Source: Gonium pectorale (taxonomy: Eukaryota > Chlorophyta > Chlorophyceae > Chlamydomonadales > Volvocaceae). Taken from it: a stretch of DNA of 43,675 nt. The translations under genes and the position numbers were made by a program. How positions within the stretch are numbered: position 1 is the first letter of the stretch; the number at the start of each line of letters is the position of its first letter. Below the pieces are notes generated by a model. The model searched no databases and was not told where the DNA came from. It saw nothing but the letters and a program-made list of their open reading frames with translations. The stretch covers positions 4,639 to 48,313 of the forward strand of contig LSYV01000109.1 of NCBI GenBank assembly GCA_001584585.1. The letters run 5' to 3'. This document shows positions 35,936 through 43,675 of the stretch, piece by piece.

Positions 35936-36256
35936 TTCTGTCACAGCATGGAAGGACAGAAAGGGCCACGACGCGGTCTGCCGACACGCAAGCATCCACG
36001 CTGCCCTTAGCAAAGGCTGCCGCCTCACGCAAATTCCCCTCCTTTGGCCACGCAGCCACAGCATGGTGCGGGAGATGAAGCCAGATATGAGGAGCGACTT
36101 CCAGGCGGTGATCGGCTCGAAGCCAGGCCTGGGAGGCCGGGGCGGGGACCTGTTGCTAGCTGCAGCAATTTGCAGCCCCTGCGTGCCCGCGCCGTGGCCA
36201 AAGGGGCAGCAGGCCATGTCCTGGCTTGGCGAAATAAATTACAAATAAATGACGGG
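35936..36256. other. Short unresolved stretch
   Basis: A plus-strand open frame from an ATG at 36063 to 36248 (61 codons) ends in an AT-rich tail and could be coding, but it shows no family features. The AT-rich end at 36230-36256 also carries TTACA (36239-36243), which reads TGTAA on the minus strand just beyond the small minus-strand ORF. Confidence 0.35.
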
Positions 36257-36478
36257 TCACGCCTTCGTGGCGGCACCGACGGCGGCGGCACCGGCCCTGC
36301 GCCACGCTTTCATCGCAGCGTGTGAAGGTGTAATCGTATGAGAAGGTGGGCCACGGGACACGGCATCCGCCATGCGGCGCGCGGCGTTTGCCGCCTGGGG
36401 CTTTGCCTGGGGCTGCGGCCCTTGGGGCTGCTCGGCGCGCGGCGCGGTGATGCTGTAAACAAGACCAGCGATGCCCAT
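36257..36478 (-). CDS. Possible small gene, 73 codons, unknown product
   Basis: The minus strand carries an intact ORF starting MGIAGLVYSITAPRAEQ and ending RRAGAAAVGAATKA before a TGA. The middle is Pro/Gln/Ala-rich. The usage of GC-ending codons resembles neighbouring genes. A TGTAA poly(A) signal lies 14 nt beyond the stop. The ORF is divergent from the B12D-like gene with 265 bp between the two start codons, as expected for a shared promoter. No family was recognised. It could be the 3' exon of a longer gene or a chance ORF. Confidence 0.35.
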   Translation of the reverse strand: MGIAGLVYSITAPRAEQPQGPQPQAKPQAANAARRMADAVSRGPPSHTITPSHAAMKAWRRAGAAAVGAATKA

Positions 36479-36743
36479 TTCAAAAGAGCGCTGTTTCCGC
36501 TGTTGACGCGAGGCTGGAATCTGGTTTTCTTCGCTTGAGCCTAGTCAGCAAGTTCTGCAAGTTCCGTTTCGTCATCACGAGGGTCTTTTCGTGCGAAGCT
36601 CTATCCTTTCACTTGGTCGGCGCATTCACCCACAAGACGCTTTCATTCGCAGCGGAATACCTTCACATTTAAACACTGCCTCGACCACAGGCGCTGTCCC
36701 GAACCGGGTGCACCTTTGATACACCCCCGTCTAGACGCCGACT
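36479..36743. promoter_or_regulatory. Candidate bidirectional promoter
   Basis: These 265 bp separate the divergent starts of the small minus-strand ORF and the B12D-like gene. The stretch is less GC-rich than the flanks and includes ATTTAAA (36667-36673), a possible TATA-like element about 70 bp before the plus-strand ATG. Its function depends on both genes being real. Confidence 0.35.
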
Positions 36744-39319
36744 ATGCCGACCGATCTGCCGCTTGGCTCTGGCCGCCGGCTGTGGACGATGGCAAAGCTG
36801 TGGATGGCGCTGCGAGATGTGCCGGAGGTGGGTGCGCGACGCGGGGAGCGGGTCCGCGGGCGCAACGGGACGCGGGGCCAGAGAGATCGGCCTGACGGAG
36901 CAATCGCATGACCGCTTGCGCTCGATTGCGAGCGCCTCAACGGCAATCTTGTCGGTCGAAAAAGATAGCGGCTCGCGACCGCCAACCTCCGAGATTGCGC
37001 TCAACACAAACTTGCGCACAGTCCTGCGCTGGCTCTCACTGAGGTTCCTCCTGCGCATACCTACATCATTGCCGATGTCCGTATGATCTAATCGCGTGGC
37101 GGCTGCGGCCCGCCTGAAATGACCCTCGGGTCTGTCGCGCACGCTCATGCAGCCCCGGCCCAAAACGCCAACAATGCGCGCACCCTGTACCCTGTACCCC
37201 GTGCGCTTGGGAACCCCAGCCGCCTCCCATTGTTTCAGCCTGCGACCCGGCATTTCTCCGGTTCTCCCGTGGCCGCAGCGCGGCGGTTCTGTGTCCATCC
37301 CCAGCATACGCCTCGCAAACGCCCCACTCGTTTGAGGTCCTGGGTCAGCTTGTCTTGTTAAAACTCCGTCTGTCACTCCCCATGCGTCGCCCTAAAATCC
37401 ACTCAGGTGGGAATCCTGGCCCTCCTGGGGACTGGCGCGCTGGCGATGGGCGCCTACACCTACGGCCGCATGATGTTCACACCCGCGGGCGAATCCTTGT
37501 GAGTGGCGGTCGCAGGGATTGGAGCTTGATGTTGGGCGCTGCGGATTGGGCGGATGGGGCGGGGGGCCAGGGGAGGATCCAGGGCGGGGTGTGGGTAGGC
37601 GGGCGGGCTTGCCCCAGCCAACCCCTGCAAGACACTCACGCGGTGCTGACAATGCTGTGAGTGAGTGGCGCTGGCGCGTGAAAGGCAGTGGTCTCTTTGC
37701 ACCTTCATAGGTGCAAAAGAGGAGCGCGGCGAACCGGCCGAAGATGTGTTCGCCGTCTCTTCTGTCGCCTCGTCTTGGTTTTCCGCCAGCGCCTCAATCG
37801 CCTACGCCCAGGCACGTCACTGCATGTCAACCAGCGGCCCCGTGCACCCTGCCGGCAAACGACTCGCACCCACAGCCCCCGACTGGCCATGACATACCAG
37901 GCCCTCGCCTCCTCAGTCCTCACCCCCTCAGCTTCTTCAGCCGCTGTCCCCGCGCCCCCTTGTCCCCCCCCCCGCCCGCAGCCCCAGCGTGGAGGTGCGC
38001 CGCGACCCCGACAAGCAGGTGGCGGCAGTGGCGGGCTTCCACAACCCCTCCTTCTTCTACCGGGTGGCCCAGGTGGGGCCAGGGGGAGAGGTTTGGGCGC
38101 GTGGTGGGTAGCAGGGGGAGGGACAGTGCGGCGGAGGGGGGAGGGTGTGCAATACGGACGCGGTGCCATGGTGGGCATGCGCGGCGGGCACGCAGAGGTG
38201 CGCTGGGCGGCGACCGCGGGGCGGGGTGGGGCGGCAGTGGGAGGGGCCGAGGTGGAAAAGGGCGCCGGTTACCATGTATTGTCGGGCTTCGGGCGCTGGA
38301 TGGTGCGAGCCCTGCCGTCGTCTATTTTGGCACTCGGGGCCGGGACGCGCGGGCCTCTGTCCTAGCACGGTGTTGTATCAGACAGCCGCGCGGATGCGGC
38401 AATCGGTGGTGGGCGGGGAAGGCAGTGCGCAGGGTATGTGGGTGCGCGTGGCGGTGCGTGGGTGCACAGGCGGTGCGGCAGCCGGCAGGGACGAGGGCAG
38501 CCCTTGGTGTTGTGGCGGCCCCAGAATGCGCTGCCCCGCAGCGGCTGGCGCACTAATGTGCGTGGAGCCGCTGGGGCTCAAGGGAGTTGCGTGAGACCGT
38601 TGCGTGTGGGGCGGGCGGGTGGCGGCGCGTGTGATGCGTGGTGCGGTGTTTCGTGGCAGGTGGCAGGTGGGGGCGCTCACCGTATCGGAGCGGGACGGCG
38701 GGCGGTGCTGAGGAAAACCCTGAGGAAGCCTGTAGCCACCGATTCTGCGACCCTGGCCGTGGCCGCGCTGGAACGTAAGCTGGCTTTGCTTTGCACGGTG
38801 CATGGCCCCCGCCCGCCCGCCCAACCCGCGCAGTGGAAGTCGGACGATAAGGGCTTCAACATCGGCGTGTTCGACAACCGCTACCGGCCCTTCGAGTACA
38901 ACCTGCCCACGCAGGTGAGTGGGAGGGGAGGGTTGGGGGGAGGGAGTGCGAGTGAAAGGTGCTGCCTATGCTACGTCATCGCAATCGAACTGTTGATCTC
39001 CCAATTGCTGTGGGTTGAAAGTGTCTTAGCTAACCGGCGCTCCCACCAGCTGCATGCCGCTGCTAAGTGATGACACAGTTGCAGGCGACAATACGGGCTT
39101 GGCGCCCTTTACAGCTACGCCTCCAGAATGATAGTGCTCTTTTGTGAATCCGATCAATACCTTTCGGTTGCACTTGCACGGTTCCTGCGCCTCACCCCAA
39201 CCCCGGCCCCCCGCCGCGCCCGCCCTGTCCGCGCGCCCCCCGTCCGTCCGGCGCAGGGCACTGTCCACTCGGGGCTGCAGTACGAGACGGGCGCTGCAGC
39301 CAAGCCGGCTCCCATGTAA
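36744..39319 (+). CDS. Single-pass membrane protein, N-terminal half B12D/NDUFA4 (MLRQ)-like, 5 exons, 136 residues
   Basis: Exons are 36744-36827, 37407-37498, 37982-38072, 38834-38914 and 39257-39319; phases close and end in TAA. The protein starts MPTDLPLGSGRRLW, has a short basic/amphipathic lead, 'DVPEV', one hydrophobic segment (about residues 29-47, 'GILALLGTGALAMGAY'), then 'YGRMMFTPAG' and 'SVEVRRDPDK'. The order Pro-Glu, one membrane helix, Arg, 'PxVxVxR' is that of the B12D and NDUFA4/MLRQ small subunits associated with mitochondrial complexes I and IV. The second half, rich in aromatic residues ('GFHNPSFFYRVAQW', 'FDNRYRPFEYNLP'), is not part of that family as I know it. The gene model is good. 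The family assignment is tentative, and an unrelated organellar membrane protein is the alternative. Confidence 0.7.
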
Positions 39320-41779
39320 ACCCCCGCGTAGGAGGGGGGCATGTCGCAAAGGCCGGTCGGCTGCCTTGACTGGACTGGGCCCCTGGAGATGTACCTTGCC
39401 GTGCAGGGCGCCTTTGGGCTTCCTTCCTTGCGCTGCACCCACTGCACGGTGCGCGCTCGTGTGCGTGGAACGGTGGAAGGCACCCTCGGCGAGGTTGAAC
39501 GGGGGCGCGTAGCGGTTGGCGGCCGGTGGCGGCGCCATAGCACCGCTGTGAGACGCGCGTGCGACGTACGGGGTGCGATGATGGAGCCGCTAGCAAGCTC
39601 GCGGCGGTTAGTGGCCGTCAGGGTGCCACAGGCGCTCGCTCATTTGCTTTTGGATGGCCCCTGCTAAAATTTGGGATGCCCCCCTTGCTAGAAGATGATG
39701 AACATTCTTCTGCACGGCGTTTGCACGACGGGTGGCGCCCTGCATCGCACCCAGCGGACAAGGTATGGGTAGGAGTATCTTGAATGCTGGCACCCTGCCG
39801 ATGGGAACCGGCGGCTGTGTCGATCGCTGTGGTGACCCGCGGGTCGGAAGAATCCACCCGGCTAGACGGCCTGCCCACCGGTGCCTTCTCCTACCGCGAC
39901 TATATCCCTAGTCCCAGGTTGCTGGACTGCCCGGAAACTCCCTTGCGCACGTGCGTGCGTGGCGGTAGACGGCAGCTGCGAATGAATTTGCTCTTGCGCT
40001 TTTGCGCACGGGATCTGCAGTCTTGTGCGTGACTGTTTCGCGGGCCGTGGCGAGTCCGCCCCCGTTTGGTACGGTACAGAACCGTATATGAATGAAGTCT
40101 TGTGTTCATGGGGTCTTGCAGAGCTTGGATGTGGCCGACAGTGTTTCTTGGATGCACTGAAAGGATGTGTCTTCGAGGGCACCGGCCAAGGGATGTGCAG
40201 TAGCGTATATTGCATGCCGGTTAGTAGCGTTCGGGCGTTAGAGATCGGGGTTGTTGGTGTCGGTGAAAGGCCTTGTGCTAGCGTTGATTCGATGATTGGA
40301 CGCTACCACGCCTGTTGCGCACGAGAGATGACGGGTGACGAACGTGCACGTGTAATCATATCGCATGGACGTATCGCATTGCATGCTTCAAGATATCCAG
40401 AATGGGGAAGCAAGAGGAATGCTGCTGCGAAGTGCCTGGCTGTAGGGCTGTAGGGCTGAGGGCTGTGTCACTATTCTGTCGGGCATAACGCCGCAGGACC
40501 CTCGTAATCAGCTGAGGGTGAGGTGCCCACCGCCGCAGCTGCATTCATATGGTACTGCGGAATTGGAAACGCGCGAGGATCGGAACGGACCAACCGGGAA
40601 AGGGGATCAACAAAGCCCTGCCCGATGTCGGCATGTACCACGCAGCGCTCGAGGGGCCCTTGATCACACAATACAGCGTCCTGGTTGACCAGCCGGCGGT
40701 AGCAGACTGGTAGCTCTTCCGCTTGGCAACGGCTTCACACGCACACTACAGTGCCCATGCGCAGACAGTCACGTGAACTTTCGGCAGGAAAAAACTGCAG
40801 GGGACGATCGAAACAGGCTTCGGCTTGTTAGCAGCTCCGGGCCCGCCCCATTGTTGGGAGGTGACTGACACGCCGCAGCCATGCAGGGTGCATGTCCGCG
40901 ATCAAAGCCCTTGGGCATGGAAGATTCTAGAGGTGAAAGAGGGCAAACGACGATCGGCATTGATGACGAGCACAGGGTCTGTGTTGGTTTCGACGGCCCC
41001 GTTCCGCGGTGTGACGCGCGCAGTGCAAGGGCACGCGCGGGCATGCGGTGCAGGCGCTGCACATCCAGACCGCACGTTCACGGCCCCCTCGAGTGTGAGG
41101 GGTTAGCTACAGCGAAGGACATTGCCGGCTTGGGTGGGTGGTTGCTCGCTCTTCGTTCGCTTGCGCTTTTTTCGAGCACGCCGTTTGTATGCTCCAACAC
41201 GCAGGCTCTAGCGCCCACCTGCGAAGGTTTGCGGCAGAGGCAGGCCAACCCCGGGTGCAGCAGTGGGCAGCGGTGCAGCACGCCCCCGCCAAGCCGCTCC
41301 TGCCCCTTGCCGTTTGGAACGCTCATCCGGGTTGTCGATTTTCGGGCCGCCGGGCACGCACGAGCATGGGCCGTCCAGCAATATTGCCCTACGATGGCTC
41401 GTAGGGCCTGGGATGTTGACGGGCCCATTTGGCGGCGTGAGACGCGCGGTACAAGCAAGGGGGTGCGCGTCCACTCCAGCACTCGAGCATGTCGCTCTAT
41501 TTGGCCTGCCAAAGGTAATACAGAGTTGTGCCAGGGTGTCAGTAGAACGGGCCTAACGGGTGTTTCATAACACATTCGCAGGTTGCATGCCCTGCCTGCC
41601 ACGGATTGTATGGTTTGTACGGCCAGGCACGGCCCGCGCGATACTGCCATTTCAGGCATCAAGGGCTTGCGTATCAATACAAAACTCCGCATCTCCGACG
41701 AGAAAGCAATTGACGCAACGTCGCTGCGGCACTCATCATCACTTCATCAGCATGGGCATCATCGTCGGCAAAAGGATAT
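39320..41779. other. Intergenic or unresolved region
   Basis: No gene is supported. It should include the 3'UTR of the B12D-like gene; a TGTAA occurs at 40351-40355, about 1 kb past the stop. A stretch at 39836-39900 reads 'VTRGSEESTRLDGLPTGAF' and could be an isolated exon. Two segments near 40991-41040 and 41418-41470 resemble each other. The sequence at 41640-41740 is open and relatively AT-rich, but no domain is visible. Confidence 0.4.
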
Positions 41780-41829
41780 CCTTAATTCCTTCTTAACCTG
41801 AAGATTAGAAGCCTTTAAGATAATTAAGG
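41780..41829. repeat. AT-rich inverted repeat upstream of the DUF98 gene
   Basis: CCTTAATT (41780-41787) pairs with AATTAAGG (41822-41829). The 34 bases between contain further partial pairing (CTTAA with TTTAAG). It ends only 7 nt before the proposed start codon at 41836, so it would lie in the 5'UTR or core promoter. Confidence 0.45.
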
Positions 41830-41835
41830 TCGCCG

Positions 41836-43079
41836 ATGCACCAATTGGCGCCAACCGGCGTGTCTGGAGCTTGCGCGCAACTCCCACTCGGAGCCTTTCA
41901 AATGCGCACACCGAATGTAGTTAGACACGCGTGTCCTGACAGGGGCGCGGGGAGTGGCTCCGGACATCATAACCGTCATCATCAGCACTGCCCGTACAGG
42001 CAGAAAGGCGCTTCTTTGGGCGGGTGTCGCAGACCTCTTGTGGCGGCCTCTCTGGGCCATGGACCGGGCGGAGCGGGTGCTGAGGGCGGCAGCGCACCTC
42101 GGCCCGGCGCCTTAACGTCACCATCCCCTCAGCCACGGCAACCACCGGAAGGGCCCAACTGGCCCGGGCTGAAGACCCCCTTCACCTATTATGTGAGCCT
42201 GAGCCCTCGTATGGCGTGGGGCTTCCCCAGTTGGTTGTTTGGTCGTGGTATTGGAGCTCGGGTTCTCCGTGAACGGGGTCCCGGCTTGGGTCCCCGTAGG
42301 CAGGACCCAGCTGGGGGGGCTCCGAAGGCGTGCCTTGGTGCGCCGCATTGCTTGCTTTAACTCTTGTGTGCTCGGTTGTACCGACTGATCGTGAGCCCCC
42401 GCACATCTCATGGACAGGCGAGCGCCGAGGACGCGCAGTCTGAAGCCGTCCCCACGCGCCTTTCCCCGCTGTGGAAGGTACGGGGGGGTGCGGGCGCTTG
42501 GGGCACAGCCTGCCGTCGGGACGCTGTACGGGACATGAGGCGCTGCAGGTGGTGCGGCGCTGCGGAGGCGCCGCCCCGAAAGGGGAGGGGAGGGGAGGGG
42601 AGGAGACATCAACCGTCACAGGCACCGGCGAAGGGTTGGGTACCGCACAGTGGAGCCCGGTGCGACAGTCCCTACGATGCGCCCCCGTGGGCCCCCTCCC
42701 TCAGCCCTCAGCCATCGGCCTCAGCCTCGCCGACCCGCGCCAGGCCCTACTGCCGTGGAACCCGCGACAAAGCGCTCCCGCCGGTGCCGACCACCGCACC
42801 AGCGGAGGTTGCCACAGCGAGCCCCCACCTCATCACCTCCCACATGCCACCCTGCACGGCCGACCCTAGTCCCGCATCCAGCTGACTCATCCCCGCCCGT
42901 TGGCTGTTTCATTGCCCCCCTTCCCCCTCCCCCCATTAGCGCCTTCGTATCCTCTGAAGCCCTCACCTATCAAACCCTGTTGTTTTCACCACCACCCCGC
43001 CCCGGTCCAGATGCTGCTACTCAGCGACGGCTCCGTGACGCGCCACCTGCAGCTGCTCAGCGGGGCGCCCGTCAGCGTG
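41836..43079 (+). CDS. Ycf21/chorismate-lyase-like (DUF98) protein, 5' part, runs off the right edge
   Basis: Exons seen are 41836-42192, 42418-42477 and 43011-43079, all phase 0. The first 90 residues (start MHQLAPTGVSGACAQL) are basic, Ala/Gly/His-rich and almost free of acidic residues, as expected for a chloroplast transit peptide. Then come 'GPNWPGLKTPFTYY', 'AVPTRLSPLWK' and 'MLLLSDGSVTRHLQLLSG', 'APVSV'. The last part matches the start of the DUF98/Ycf21 family, where 'LSPxQRxLLTxDGSVTRxLExxxGEPVxV' is typical. The family is related to bacterial chorismate-pyruvate lyase (UbiC), which makes 4-hydroxybenzoate; some cyanobacterial members have that activity. The remaining catalytic exons lie beyond the window, so activity cannot be judged. 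The intron after 43079 extends at least to the window end. Confidence 0.6.
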
Positions 43080-43675
43080 GTGGGTGTGAGGGTGGGGTGG
43101 GGGCGTGAGGGGCAGCATGCGGAGTGCTAGCTGGGGTGGTGCACTAGTGCCAGGTACACCAGGCCAGGCTGCGGGCGCCACTTGTGTGCGCTGCTCGGTG
43201 GGATGAAGGTTCGCGGGGCGGGCGATGGGCGATGTGTGTCTTGGGCAGCACGTGGATGTGGGTCCAGCGGGCACTGCAGGCGGTGAAACGAGATGGTAGG
43301 GGCGGGCGTCGTCTGTTGCTGTCAGATCAGGCCGTGATGCGGGGAATTCCCAACATGTCCGCCCCGCGGTCCATCCATGCAGCCGCCCGCCTGTGTGGCC
43401 CCGGAGCGTAACCAACCAACCAACCAACCAACCAGCCAACCAACCAACCAACAAACAAACAAACAAACAAACAGCGCAATACTGCTCCTCTTCGAACCTG
43501 CCCCAGCCCCCCCCCCCGGCCGGAAAGGAGAGCGCTCTGTGCATCCTTTCTGCATGTGAGGTCCCCAGCAGCTCCCGCCCCCCCCCGCCCTCCCCTCGCC
43601 CCGCCCCCGCCCCCGCCCCGTCCCCACGGAGTCGCCTCGTCCACCCCGCAGCGTGGGATTGGGGGTGGGAGGGCC
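43080..43675. other. Intron of the DUF98 gene up to the window edge
   Basis: The sequence starts with the donor GTGGGT and contains a microsatellite and several poly-C runs. A CCCCGCAG near 43650 could be the next acceptor, but the 24 bases left after it do not show recognisable family sequence. Confidence 0.4.
43410..43473 (+). repeat. (AACC)n to (AAAC)n compound microsatellite
   Basis: About ten AACC units are followed by about five AAAC units, inside the last visible intron of the DUF98 gene. It is an ordinary simple repeat and likely to vary in length between strains. Confidence 0.9.

Noticed and set aside
40690..40735. tRNA-like stretch with GTAGCAGACTGGTAGCTC
   Set aside because: There is no matching T-arm (GGTTCRANNCC) and no acceptor stem pairing nearby.
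42705..42868. Open plus-strand segment 'IGLSLADPRQALLPWNPRQ' as an exon of the DUF98 gene
   Set aside because: Its frame offers no phase-0 donor to join the exon at 43011, while the exon ending at 42477 joins 43011 directly and gives the expected family sequence.
1..43675. CRISPR arrays, bacterial operons, phage or toxin-antitoxin genes
   Set aside because: No direct-repeat array with spacers, no ribosome-binding-site-led gene strings and no such families were seen. All recognisable genes are intron-containing and eukaryotic.

Overview
The window looks like nuclear DNA of a chlamydomonadalean (volvocine-type) green alga. It is GC-rich. Its genes are cut into many short exons with GT(G/A)-AG introns. 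Its proteins carry long Ala/Gly/Ser/Pro-rich disordered insertions. TGTAA poly(A) signals occur, and the families present (ARMC9, ZC2HC1, a plastid-type phosphoserine phosphatase, a Ycf21/chorismate-lyase-like protein) are eukaryotic and algal. All gene models were spliced by eye; they rest on reading-frame phase closing across introns and on family conservation, not on transcripts. One assembly gap (Ns) lies at 23415-24120.

Layout from left to right. At 2-310 (+) is the 3' end of a non-LTR retrotransposon ORF, followed by its 3'UTR. At 2102-8202 (+) is an RNA-binding protein with a very long disordered N-terminus and a single C-terminal RRM assembled from four exons; its 5' end is unresolved. 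At about 9019-9300 (-) is a decayed protein-kinase fragment. At 13383-17276 (+) is a seven-exon ZC2HC1-type protein with two C2HC zinc fingers. At 19139-22223 (+) is a nine-exon phosphoserine phosphatase, probably organellar. At 25099-34315 (-) is a thirteen-exon ARMC9 homologue of about 2,100 residues (LisH, armadillo-like core, huge disordered tail). At 36257-36478 (-) is a possible small gene, divergent from 36744-39319 (+), a five-exon single-pass membrane protein that resembles the B12D/NDUFA4 (MLRQ) family at its N-terminal half. At 41836 and beyond (+) is the 5' part of a Ycf21/chorismate-lyase-like (DUF98) gene running off the right edge.

The genes do not form one pathway. ARMC9 is a ciliary/basal-body family, and ZC2HC1 proteins lie about 8 kb away. 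The phosphatase is the last step of phosphorylated serine synthesis. The B12D-like protein would be mitochondrial, and the DUF98 protein would be plastidial. The spaces between genes hold degenerate repeats: a 57-bp dispersed repeat, a roughly 165-bp tandem duplication, a palindrome pair and simple repeats. I did not find a convincing wholly new system. The most unusual items are the insertion-laden ARMC9, the B12D-like protein with an unfamiliar tail, and the unexplained repeats.
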